Position numbers and translations under genes: made by a program. From positions 1 through 53,243 of the forward strand of contig NZ_JALKFZ020000123.1 in assembly GCF_023243075.1 (NCBI RefSeq): a stretch of DNA of 53,243 nucleotides, written 5' to 3'. This stretch comes from Frankia sp. AiPa1. GTDB lineage: Bacteria > Actinomycetota > Actinomycetes > Frankiales > Frankiaceae. Below, piece by piece: positions 16,957 to 24,217 of the stretch (position 1 is the stretch's first letter; each line of letters begins with the position of its first letter). The notes under the pieces were generated by a model that was not told the DNA's origin, ran no database searches, and saw nothing but the letters and a program-made list of their open reading frames with translations.

Positions 16957-18030
16957 TTGACCGAGGGGCATCGATATATGCCGATCCTGCTGGCCCGGCG
17001 CGGTGAGCGGGCGGCCCTCGGGCTCCTGTCCGCCGCCGCGCGACAGGGCCTGGTTCCTCTCCTTGTGATTCCGCCACCGCCCATGGATGGGGGACGGCGC
17101 CCCGGTTCGCACCTGATCGACGTTGCTATGGAGCTCGGTCACGGCTGGAATGGCCGGATGTTTGTCGATCTTGGCTACTTTCAGGAAGGGATTCCCGACT
17201 ATGCGGTGCATCCGCTGGCGTCGTTCACCGACGATCTGGCGCAGTTCGGGATTGCTGCTGTTCCCGTGACTTCGCCGACTCGGGCGGTTGTGTACAACGC
17301 GGCTGTGGCCGCACTGCATCGCGTGCGCGCGTGCGGTGTATGTCTCCGTCTCGGCCCGTTCGACTGGCCGATGGGCCATCGAAGCCATCGAAGCGCCGCG
17401 GTCGAGGAGCTCCTGCGGTTTTTGGGTGTCAGCCCGGCCGAGACCGATCTTGTGCTGGATCTGGGCGTCGCGATCCGAGACGGCCCGAGCGAGGCCCTGC
17501 AAGCCTCGGGCATTGCCCTCGCTCATCTCTCCTACGCTCGGGAATGGCGAAGTATCGCTGTTGCGGGAACTGCTGTTCCCCGCGACATGGAAGGCATCTA
17601 TCCTGGGCTCTCACCCATCCGGCGGGCGGAGTGGACGAATTTCCGAGCGCTCGCCGAGAGCTCGTCAGGCCGGAGGCCGGTGTTCGGCGACTATGCTATT
17701 GTCAGCCCAGATACGTACGACCGACGGTTCGATTCCCGGCCATCCGTAAGTGCTGCGTTGCGCTACGCGAGTGCCAATGACTGGATTATGGCTAAGGGTG
17801 GTCAGTATCTGCGTAAAAACGGTCTGAAGTCGGCAGCGATGAACCTGGTTGCCGACCTGCTGTGTGAATCCGAGTATTTCGCCGGCCGCCAGCACTGCGG
17901 CGCCGATGAGTGGATCACGGACGTTGCGAGTGGGGCCAGTGGTGGAAATCCGGAGATGTGGCTGAGATACGGCACTATCCACCATCTCACGGTGGCCAGC
18001 GAGCAGCTCGCCGGCATCTTCGGTCCCTGA
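16957..18030 (+). CDS. Beta family protein (Beta_protein, phage T4 beta-like)
   Basis: A protein of 357 aa from the TTG at 16957, chosen because GGGAGA lies about seven bases upstream and because the family begins near RYMPILLARRGERAALGLL. An ATG at 16792 would give 412 aa. The opening resembles the family pattern Y-x-P-I-L-x-x-x-x-G-E-x-x-A-L, followed by PLLVIPPPP, and later ALRYASANDWIMAKGGQYLR. No catalytic role is established for the family, and members are patchily distributed and often accessory. Codon use is lower in GC than its neighbours, and the gene is flanked by non-coding sequence, both consistent with recent transfer. It converges on the short glycine-rich gene at 18120-18326. 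Confidence 0.7.
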   Translation: MTEGHRYMPILLARRGERAALGLLSAAARQGLVPLLVIPPPPMDGGRRPGSHLIDVAMELGHGWNGRMFVDLGYFQEGIPDYAVHPLASFTDDLAQFGIAAVPVTSPTRAVVYNAAVAALHRVRACGVCLRLGPFDWPMGHRSHRSAAVEELLRFLGVSPAETDLVLDLGVAIRDGPSEALQASGIALAHLSYAREWRSIAVAGTAVPRDMEGIYPGLSPIRRAEWTNFRALAESSSGRRPVFGDYAIVSPDTYDRRFDSRPSVSAALRYASANDWIMAKGGQYLRKNGLKSAAMNLVADLLCESEYFAGRQHCGADEWITDVASGASGGNPEMWLRYGTIHHLTVASEQLAGIFGP

Positions 18031-18086
18031 GTCGGCCATCTCCCGCGGCGGCTCCACGCGTACGGGCCCAGGCGGCCGTCGCCGGT

Positions 18087-18098
18087 CCGCCCGGGCGG
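18087..18098. terminator. Perfect 12-bp palindrome between convergent genes
   Basis: CCGCCCGGGCGG lies in the 89-base gap between the stop of the beta family gene (18030) and the stop of the glycine-rich gene (18120). A perfect dyad between convergent stops suggests a shared bidirectional transcription end. It lacks a U-tract, as is common in high-GC actinobacteria. Confidence 0.35.
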
Positions 18099-18119
18099 GC
18101 AGTGCTCTGTGGCCGATGG

Positions 18120-18326
18120 CTACCAGCCGCCGCCATAGCCGCCGTAACCGCCATAGCCGCCGTAACCGTCACATCCGTAACCGCCCCAGCCTCCGTAGCC
18201 GCCCCAGTGGCGGCCCCAGCCCCAGCCGCCGCCACCACCGCCGAAACCGGCGACGAAGAACCCGTGGGTCACGGCCTGGAACGAGCCCTGCGCGCGCAGA
18301 GCCGGTGCTTCGTACTGCGCTGTCAT
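18120..18326 (-). CDS. Glycine-rich peptide precursor with lasso-peptide-type leader
   Basis: A 68-residue protein with an excellent ribosome site (cggaggaagatctc before ATG at 18326). Residues 5-20 are Y5-E-A-P8-A-L10-R-A-Q-G14-S-F16-Q-A-V-T20. This fits exactly the actinobacterial lasso leader rule YxxPxLxxxGxFxxxT, in which T is the penultimate leader residue. Cleavage after H21 would free a core starting GFFVAGFG that is almost entirely Gly, Tyr, Trp and Phe. It ends in YGG triplets and holds one Cys (C52) and one Asp (D53). A lasso ring needs Asp or Glu at core position 7-9, but here those are F, G and G, so a classic lasso cannot form. No cyclase, protease or recognition element is in the window. 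A DHA2 exporter gene ends 161 bases upstream on the same strand. Gene reality is likely; the product type is open. Confidence 0.72.
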   Translation of the reverse strand: MTAQYEAPALRAQGSFQAVTHGFFVAGFGGGGGGWGWGRHWGGYGGWGGYGCDGYGGYGGYGGYGGGW

Positions 18327-18443
18327 GAGATCTTCCTCCGTTCCCGTCCCTGTATGCCGTGGTCGTAACCGGTTGTCGCGGCCACATCACCATGGTAGAA
18401 GGATGGGGTTCACTGCCGGTTCAGCCAGGGTCGTCCCGACGCT

Positions 18444-18460
18444 GGCTGGCGATGCCAGCC
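18444..18460 (-). terminator. Hairpin downstream of the DHA2 exporter gene
   Basis: GGCTGGC-gat-GCCAGCC forms a perfect 7-base stem with a 3-base loop, 28 bases after the exporter stop codon. It probably ends or attenuates the exporter transcript, leaving the short glycine-rich gene to its own promoter in 18327-18440. Confidence 0.5.
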
Positions 18461-18487
18461 GCGGATTCCGGCTGGAGCTGGGCGCCG

Positions 18488-20173
18488 CTAGGCCACCGGG
18501 GCGGGTGCGCTGCCTGGGATCTCGCCGGCGGGCCGGCCGCCGTCGATCGTCTGCGCCGGCACGTCGCGGACCGGCGGCGCCTGGTCGCCGGAACCATCCG
18601 CGCTGGTGGCGGTCGCGCCGATCCCGGTTCCGGTGACGGCCGCGCCGACCACGACGGCGGGGCGGTCGCGGCGACCGCGGATGAGCAGAGAGGCGCTGGC
18701 CGCGGCGAGCAGGGCGAGCGCCGCCAGGGCCCAGCCGACGCCGTTCTCGGCGTGCCGGGTCGCGCCGTCGCTGCCGGCCAGGGTGAGGAACAGGGTGCCG
18801 ACCGTGGCCACGCCGATGACCTGACCGAGCTGCATGAGAGTGAGCAGCAGGCCGCTTGCGTCGGGGGCGTCCTCGACCGGGACATGTTCCAACGCCACCG
18901 ACATGATCAGTGGCATGACGCCGAGGCCGAGGCCGATCAGAGCGGTGACGATCTCGTAGGCGACGCCGCCACCAGCGGTCGGGCCGATAAACAGGTAGGA
19001 GAGGGCGGCGAACGTCAGCCCGACCGGGATCGCCGGGCGGCGCAGTCGGGGCGACAACCGCGGGACGGTCAGGCTGACCAGCGCGAACGCCCCAACACAG
19101 GGAACGAACGCGAGCCCCGAACGCAAGGGGCTCATATGCAGCTCCCCTTGAAGGTGCAGGGTGGTGGTGAACAGGAACGCCCCCCACGTGGACGGCGCGA
19201 GCAGCAGCGCCCCGCCAGCGGCGGGCAGCCCCGGCGCGCGCAACACCCGCGGGGAGATCAGCGGCCGTCCCCCGCCGGCGGCGACCCGCCGCTCCACCAG
19301 GACGAACATGCCACCGAACACGCCCGACGCGGCGAGCGAGGCGAACGTCCACGCGGGCCAGCCCAGGTCGTGCCCGAGCACCAGGGGCAGGACAAACAGC
19401 AGCACCGCCGCGCTGACCACGACCAGGCCCGGCAGGTCGAGCGCGGGGCCGCCGTGCCCTCGGTCGGCGGGCAGCACCAGGGGCGCGACAAGCAGCAGGG
19501 CAAGGCCGATCGGCACGTTGACCAGGAACACCGCCCGCCAGCCGCTGCCGAACAGGTCGGCGCTGACCAGCAGGCCGCCGACGGCCTGCCCGACGACGAC
19601 CCCGCCGGCGACGACCGCCGCGAAGTAGCCGAGTGCCCGGTTGCGCGCCGCGCCGGAGAAGTTCCGCTGGATGAGGCTCATCACCTGCGGCGTCATCAGC
19701 GCCGCGGCCGCTCCCTGGGCGAACCGGAAGCCGATGAGCGATCCGGTCTGCGGCGCGAGACCGCAGGCCGCGGAGGTGAGGGTGAACGCGGCGAGCCCGG
19801 CGAGAAACGCTCGGCGGTGCCCGAGGATGCTGCCCAGTCGCGCCCCGGTGATCAGCAGCACCGCGTAGCTGAGGATGTAGCCGGCGGCGACCATCTGCAG
19901 GCCGGCGTCGGAAACGTGCAGGTCGACCCGCAGCGTGGGCAGGGCCACGTTGACGATGCTCACATCGAGGATCGCCATGAACTGCCCGACCAGAACAATC
20001 GCCAGCATCAGGCCGACCGGCACCCGCCGTGCCGGCGGATCACCACGACTTGAGGTGACCGACGACGACACGGCCGACCTCGGGGCATCGGACGACGGCA
20101 CTGCCGGGGGCGACATCGGGGGCGGGGCGGTGGTGGGGGAGGTCGCCGAAGCCGGCGAGGTGAAGCGGAACAT
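18488..20173 (-). CDS. MFS transporter, DHA2 (14-TMS) exporter
   Basis: Exporter of 561 aa from the ATG at 20173, with about 45 Ser/Pro-rich residues before the first helix and 14 predicted membrane segments. Motifs: QFMAILDVSIVNVALPTLRV in helix 1, GARLGSILGHRRAFLAG as loop 2-3, and the motif C region GVVVGQAVGGLLVSADLFG. The C-terminal tail of about 55 residues is Ala/Gly/Asp-rich. Only a weak agg site precedes the start. It is divergent from an MmyB-type regulator with a clean operator-like inverted repeat in the shared promoter region. Downstream on the same strand lies the short glycine-rich precursor-like gene, which makes peptide export one possible role. General drug efflux is equally compatible. 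Confidence 0.92.
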   Translation of the reverse strand: MFRFTSPASATSPTTAPPPMSPPAVPSSDAPRSAVSSSVTSSRGDPPARRVPVGLMLAIVLVGQFMAILDVSIVNVALPTLRVDLHVSDAGLQMVAAGYILSYAVLLITGARLGSILGHRRAFLAGLAAFTLTSAACGLAPQTGSLIGFRFAQGAAAALMTPQVMSLIQRNFSGAARNRALGYFAAVVAGGVVVGQAVGGLLVSADLFGSGWRAVFLVNVPIGLALLLVAPLVLPADRGHGGPALDLPGLVVVSAAVLLFVLPLVLGHDLGWPAWTFASLAASGVFGGMFVLVERRVAAGGGRPLISPRVLRAPGLPAAGGALLLAPSTWGAFLFTTTLHLQGELHMSPLRSGLAFVPCVGAFALVSLTVPRLSPRLRRPAIPVGLTFAALSYLFIGPTAGGGVAYEIVTALIGLGLGVMPLIMSVALEHVPVEDAPDASGLLLTLMQLGQVIGVATVGTLFLTLAGSDGATRHAENGVGWALAALALLAAASASLLIRGRRDRPAVVVGAAVTGTGIGATATSADGSGDQAPPVRDVPAQTIDGGRPAGEIPGSAPAPVA

Positions 20174-20198
20174 GCGCCTGATCGTGCTCGCGTCCCGA

Positions 20199-20229
20199 TA
20201 CCAGTAACGAGAGCCCGTTGATACTGGTA
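20199..20229. promoter_or_regulatory. Candidate operator between divergent exporter and regulator genes
   Basis: Perfect 8-base arms TACCAGTA (20199-20206) and TACTGGTA (20222-20229) flank a 15-base spacer, inside the 102-base gap between the DHA2 exporter start and the regulator start. A further actggtactgac half-site overlaps the right arm. Position and symmetry make it the likely binding site of the adjacent helix-turn-helix regulator. Confidence 0.55.
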
Positions 20230-20275
20230 CTGACAACACCTGGCACAACCACCGCCGACCGGTCACGCTGGATCC

Positions 20276-21265
20276 ATGACGACGACGCCCCCGACCATGC
20301 CCGGCGCCGTCCGGCCCGACACCGCCGCGTCGCGCGGCCGCCGTCACGCTGCCACGCCGACATCGGCGCTTAGGGACGGTGCCACTCCGGGCGCCGCCGA
20401 GGGCGGTCGATCGGCACCGGACAGGCGTGGCGAGCTCGCGTCGTTCCTGCGCAGCCGGCGCGGGCGGATCACCCCGCACGATGTCGGCATGCCGCCCGGC
20501 CCCCGGCGGCGCACTCCGGGACTGCGCCGCGAGGAGGTCGCCCAGCTCGCCGGTGTGGGCGTCACCTGGTACACCTGGCTTGAGCAGGGCCGGCCGATCA
20601 ACGTCAGCGGCCAGGTCCTCGGCGCGGTGGCGCGCACCCTGCGCCTGGACGCCGCCGAGCGCGCCCATCTGTTCCGTCTGGCCGACGTCCCGCCGCCGGC
20701 GTCCACCGGGGACGAATCGGCCGAGATGCCAAGTGACGTGCTGGAGATCCTCGCGGCCCTCGACCCGCTGCCCGCCGCGGTGACGAACGCCCGCTCCGAC
20801 CTGCTGTGCTGGAACGACGCCTACGCCGCGCTGCTCCCCATGATCGTCGCCCTGCCGCCTGAGCGGCGCAACTCCATCTGGTTCGCCTTCACCACGCCGA
20901 CGTGCTGTAACCCGCTGCGCAACCTGGAGGAACAGGCCGCCGAGCAGGTGGCGGTCCTGCGCTACCGCTACAGCCAGCATCTGGGCGAGCCCGGATGGCA
21001 CGCGTTCGTGCGGAGGCTGAGCGAGGTCAGCGACCTGTTCGCCCGCCTGTGGGCGACCCAGAACGTCTCCCCGCCCCGGCCGTGCGCCAAGCTCTACCAC
21101 TACCCGGCCGTAGGTGATCTCGACATGCGGATCACCCACCTCGACCTCACCGGCCACCATGGCATCCGGCTGTCCGTCAACACCCCCGCCGACGAGGTCA
21201 CCCGGACCCGCCTGGCCTGGCTGCGCGCCCACCCCGAGGCCGCCAGCTTTGACCACGTCCACTGA
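20276..21265 (+). CDS. Helix-turn-helix regulator with MmyB-like ligand-binding domain
   Basis: A 329-aa regulator. After a 45-residue Ala/Arg/Thr-rich start comes an XRE-type helix-turn-helix domain with the diagnostic stretch ELASFLRSRRGRITPHDVGM, then RRTPGLRREEVAQLAGVGVTWYTWLEQGR (given here only to mark its position at about residues 79-107). The rest matches the MmyB-like PAS-related domain, with LPAAVTNARSDLLCWNDAYA and FARLWATQNV, which is thought to bind a fatty-acid-like ligand. Such proteins in actinobacteria often sit divergent to an exporter or oxidoreductase and control it. Here the partner is the DHA2 exporter 102 bases away. Confidence 0.9.
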   Translation: MTTTPPTMPGAVRPDTAASRGRRHAATPTSALRDGATPGAAEGGRSAPDRRGELASFLRSRRGRITPHDVGMPPGPRRRTPGLRREEVAQLAGVGVTWYTWLEQGRPINVSGQVLGAVARTLRLDAAERAHLFRLADVPPPASTGDESAEMPSDVLEILAALDPLPAAVTNARSDLLCWNDAYAALLPMIVALPPERRNSIWFAFTTPTCCNPLRNLEEQAAEQVAVLRYRYSQHLGEPGWHAFVRRLSEVSDLFARLWATQNVSPPRPCAKLYHYPAVGDLDMRITHLDLTGHHGIRLSVNTPADEVTRTRLAWLRAHPEAASFDHVH

Positions 21266-21367
21266 CCCGGTGGCCGGCGGGGTTTCTGGGCTGCTCCGGC
21301 CGGAGGCGGTCGTTCTCCCGACTCCCCGGGTTGTGGCGTGCCTCGCACGGCGCCGTACAGTCAGGCC

Positions 21368-22108
21368 GTGACGATGCCGGACAGTCCTGCACGCGGTGAA
21401 CCCGGCCCCGCGTCGTCCCCGTCGACGACCTTCACGGGGGGTGAGCGCGGGCCGGGTGCGGGTGCGCCCTACACGCCCGGCGAGGTCGTCGTGCACCGGT
21501 CGTTCACGACCAAACGGCTCGTGTTCGTCCGCACAGGCCACGTCGTCGGCCACGACGAGCGCGGCCTGCGGCTGTGGATCCCGCACGGCTGCCCGATGGC
21601 GGTCGAGCTCAGCGCCGACGGCCGGGGGCTGCGGGACATGTCGTTCGCCGAGTGGATCCGCCAGCCGACGGTGATGACGACCACGGTCTGGCGTGGCCCG
21701 AACATCTTCATGCTGGTTCCCTCGCAGGGCGCCCACTCGGTCTGGTGGTTCTGGGACTGGCAGGGGCGTTTCGTGCGCTGGTACATCAACCTGGAGGAGC
21801 CCGCGGTCGCCTGGCGCCGCGACGGGCTGGTCGGTGTCGACACCACCGACCACGATCTCGATCTCTGGGTCACCCCCGCCCGCACCTGGGAATGGAAGGA
21901 CGAACACGAGCTCGCCGAGCGACTCGCGTTCCCGGAGCACTACTGGGTGCCGGACCCGCACGCGGTGCGCGCCGAGGGAGAGCGGCTGCTGCGCCTGGTC
22001 GAGGCCGGCGCCTTCCCCTTCGACGGGACGTGGACGGACTTCCGCCCCGACCCGTCCTGGGAGACCCCCGCGAGCCTGCCACCGGGCTGGGATCGCCCAC
22101 GCGCCTGA
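21368..22108 (+). CDS. DUF402 domain protein
   Basis: A protein of about 246 aa from the GTG at 21368; an ATG at 21374 or a GTG at 21338 are alternatives, and none has a strong ribosome site. The DUF402 domain is clear: VHRSFTTKRLVFVRTGHVVG, PNIFMLVPSQGAHSVWWFWD, RFVRWYINLEEP, then DHDLDLWVTP and EWKDEHELAERLAFP. These carry the paired acidic residues that bind metal in characterised relatives, which are nucleoside di/triphosphate or phosphonate-nucleotide hydrolases (Ntdp and FomD types). The substrate here is unknown. It lies between the MmyB-type regulator and a convergent PPOX gene. Confidence 0.85.
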   Translation: MTMPDSPARGEPGPASSPSTTFTGGERGPGAGAPYTPGEVVVHRSFTTKRLVFVRTGHVVGHDERGLRLWIPHGCPMAVELSADGRGLRDMSFAEWIRQPTVMTTTVWRGPNIFMLVPSQGAHSVWWFWDWQGRFVRWYINLEEPAVAWRRDGLVGVDTTDHDLDLWVTPARTWEWKDEHELAERLAFPEHYWVPDPHAVRAEGERLLRLVEAGAFPFDGTWTDFRPDPSWETPASLPPGWDRPRA

Positions 22109-22186
22109 GCCCCGGTCCGCCATGCCGCGGGCGTCGCGTCCATCCGCACCGAACGCACGCGGGCCTGGGCCGGCAGCACCGAGAAC

Positions 22187-22660
22187 CTATGGATCTTCAT
22201 CAGGCGCGGCGGCGGCCCATCCTGACCAGCGCAGGTGGGACACGATGATCGCCGGCCCGCTCGGGGGGAGGATCTGGTACTGCGGGTAGCGGGCGGCGAG
22301 CGCCCCGACGGCCTGCGTGTGCTCCCGTTCGCCGGCCAGCACGATGCGGGCGAGGCCGTCGGCGCGGGCCCACCACAGCTGTGCCCAGTCATCGTCGTAA
22401 TGGTCGGCGAGCAGGCTCACGGCGGGATTGGCCAGGATGTCCCGCAGTCGGCGCAGACCCGTCCGGGTTCGCTTGGGCTTGTGATCGACCGCGGTCACGA
22501 TCGATGCGCCGCCGCTGTGATCCACCGCGTCGAGGCGGGCCCGCGTGACCGCGAAGGTGACCGGCACCACCAGCGGTGGCCCGCCCAGCCCACTGGTCGC
22601 CAGTCGGGCCACCCGGGCCCGCGCGAACCATCGCATCGCCTGCTCACTGTTGAACCGCAC
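22187..22660 (-). CDS. PPOX-class F420-dependent (Rv0121c-like) oxidoreductase
   Basis: A 157-aa split-beta-barrel flavin/deazaflavin-binding protein. Features: MRWFARARVARLATSGLGG, PPLVVPVTFAV, and the cofactor-strand region VTAVDHKPKRTRTGLRRLRD, characteristic of the Rv0121 group of pyridoxamine-oxidase-like F420 proteins. It ends WAQLWWARADGLARIV and PQYQILPPSGPAIIV. The GTG at 22660 follows gaggtgaggtc and is preferred. A reading that extends to 22900 would add an STAGR repeat of no family value. These enzymes are presumed to use F420; the substrate is unknown. Confidence 0.85.
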   Translation of the reverse strand: MRFNSEQAMRWFARARVARLATSGLGGPPLVVPVTFAVTRARLDAVDHSGGASIVTAVDHKPKRTRTGLRRLRDILANPAVSLLADHYDDDWAQLWWARADGLARIVLAGEREHTQAVGALAARYPQYQILPPSGPAIIVSHLRWSGWAAAAPDEDP

Positions 22661-22820
22661 GACCTCACCTCGCTCCTTGGCCGGTACGCCGACGCCGGGA
22701 TCTCGCCCGTACGCTGACGCCGGGATCCGCCGACCGCGCCGGCCAGCGTCGTGCGGGCATTCGGGCCTGCCTGCTCGGACCGCACCGGCCGTGGTTCGAC
22801 CTGCTCCACCTGGCCTGCAG

Positions 22821-22880
22821 CGACCCGCTGTGCTGCGACCCGCCGTGCTGCGACCCGCTGTGCTCCGACCCGCCGTGTCG
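22821..22880. repeat. 15-bp tandem repeat upstream of the PPOX gene
   Basis: Four units of cgacccgctgtgctg or the cgccgtg variant stand head to tail in the region shared by the divergent PPOX and radical-SAM genes. The length 15 keeps frame, and a minus-strand reading gives serine-threonine-alanine-glycine-arginine units. Coding is unlikely because the supported PPOX start is further in. Confidence 0.85.
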
Positions 22881-22911
22881 TCCGCTCCGGGCGTGCCCAC
22901 TGGACCCGCTG

Positions 22912-22926
22912 TCGAACATATGTTCT
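22912..22926. promoter_or_regulatory. LexA/SOS box of mycobacterial type
   Basis: TCGAACATATGTTCT fits the actinobacterial SOS consensus TCGAAC-N4-GTTCGA, missing only the last two bases. It ends ten bases before the ATG of the Rv2578c-like gene. In Mycobacterium tuberculosis the homologous gene (once called splB) is described as part of the LexA regulon, so conservation of the site supports both calls. Confidence 0.75.
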
Positions 22927-22935
22927 CATACTTTC

Positions 22936-24039
22936 ATGCGATGGAGCCACCTGGCAATCGGGGACGACGGGCAGTCCGGTGCGGAGCAGCCGGCGGCGCT
23001 GCTGCACCGCGGCGCGGTAGCCCGCACCTTCGACACCCCCGAGTTCGCGGGCGTCACGTTCTACGAGATCCACGCCCGATCGGCGCTCAACCGTGTGCCG
23101 CCCGCGTCGCGGATGACCTTCCGCTGGACAGTGAATCCCTATCGGGGCTGCACCCATGCCTGCCGGTACTGCTTCGCCCGCTCCACCCATCGCTGGCTCG
23201 ATCTCAACGCCGGGGAGGATTTCGACACAAGAATCGTAGTCAAGGTCAACATCGCCGAACGGTTGCGCACCGAGCTTGCCGCGCCTCGTTGGCGCGGGGA
23301 GCACGTGGCGATGGGTACCAATGTCGATCCCTACCAGCGCGGCGAAGGCCGATACCGGCTCATGCCGGGGGTGATCGGCGCCCTGCGCGACGCGCGGACC
23401 CCTTTCTCGCTGCTGACGAAGGGCACGCTGCTGCTGCGCGACGCGGACCTGTTCGCCGAAGCCGCCGAGATGACTGACGTCGGCGTGGCGGTGTCGGTCG
23501 GGTTCGTCGACGAGGATCTGTGGCGCGGAGTCGAACCCGGAACCCCGGCCCCGCGGCGGCGGCTCGCCATGTGCGCGGCGCTGCGGGAACGTGGCCTGCG
23601 GGTCGGCGTGCTCATGGCGCCGATCCTGCCCTACCTCACCGACTCGCCGGCCGCGCTCGCCGCGACGGTCGACGCCATCGCCGACGCCGGCGCCGCCTCG
23701 GTCACGCCGATCGTCCTGCACCTGCGCCCTGGCGCCCGTGAGTGGTACCTGGCCTGGCTCGCCGAGCACCATCCGGCGCTGGTCGGGCCCTACCGTCGCC
23801 TCTACGGCGACGGCGCCTACGCGGCCCGCTCCTATCAGCAGCGGATCACCGGGCAGGTCCGCGCGCTGGCTGAGCGGGCCGGCATCGGTCGAGGCGCGCC
23901 ACGGCCCGGACCGGGTGGCGGTGTGGCCGCAGGTGCCGCGAGCTCAGTGGGTGTCGAGCAAGCGGCGGGCGTCGCCGGCGCGGCGACCCTGGCGGCGCCT
24001 CGCCAGGGCCAGCTCGCCCTGCCCGGGCTGGCCGGATGA
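22936..24039 (+). CDS. Rv2578c family radical SAM protein
   Basis: A 367-aa radical S-adenosylmethionine enzyme. The Fe-S cluster motif is C72-T-H-A-C76-R-Y-C79 in NPYRGCTHACRYCFAR. The TIM-barrel core continues with EHVAMGTNVDPYQRGEGRYR, then LLTKGTLLLRDADL and VLMAPILPYLTDS, all typical of the Rv2578c group, a distant relative of spore photoproduct lyase. The ATG at 22936 gives the family-like start MRW; no Shine-Dalgarno is visible, so translation may be leaderless. An SOS box sits immediately upstream, pointing to a DNA-damage role. The C-terminal about 60 residues are Gly/Ala-rich. The reaction is not established for the family. Confidence 0.92.
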   Translation: MRWSHLAIGDDGQSGAEQPAALLHRGAVARTFDTPEFAGVTFYEIHARSALNRVPPASRMTFRWTVNPYRGCTHACRYCFARSTHRWLDLNAGEDFDTRIVVKVNIAERLRTELAAPRWRGEHVAMGTNVDPYQRGEGRYRLMPGVIGALRDARTPFSLLTKGTLLLRDADLFAEAAEMTDVGVAVSVGFVDEDLWRGVEPGTPAPRRRLAMCAALRERGLRVGVLMAPILPYLTDSPAALAATVDAIADAGAASVTPIVLHLRPGAREWYLAWLAEHHPALVGPYRRLYGDGAYAARSYQQRITGQVRALAERAGIGRGAPRPGPGGGVAAGAASSVGVEQAAGVAGAATLAAPRQGQLALPGLAG

Positions 24040-24217
24040 CCGCGTCCGCCGTGTGCACGGGGGTGGGCGTGCTCGGTGTGCTGCTCGCGGGGGTGGTCGT
24101 CGTCGTGGCGGCAGCGGCGGTTCTGCCTGCGGGGGCGGTGCTGGTGGCGGCGGGGATGCCGGTGCCCGCGGGTGGGTACGTACGCGCTGCCTGCCGGGTG
24201 TGCGCGAGACTGGCGGG

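Noticed and set aside
18120..18326. Classic lasso peptide with macrolactam ring
   Set aside because: Core positions 7-9 carry no Asp or Glu and the only Asp is at core position 32; biosynthetic enzymes are absent from the window.
22821..22880. CRISPR array or direct-repeat locus
   Set aside because: 15-bp units are contiguous without unique spacers; this is a simple minisatellite.
24036..24217. Hydrophobic plus-strand frame (LAGVVVVVAAAAVL) between the radical SAM and ABC-F genes, suggesting a small membrane protein
   Set aside because: It overlaps the radical SAM stop, continues as a shadow of the ABC-F gene with no own stop, and has no ribosome site.
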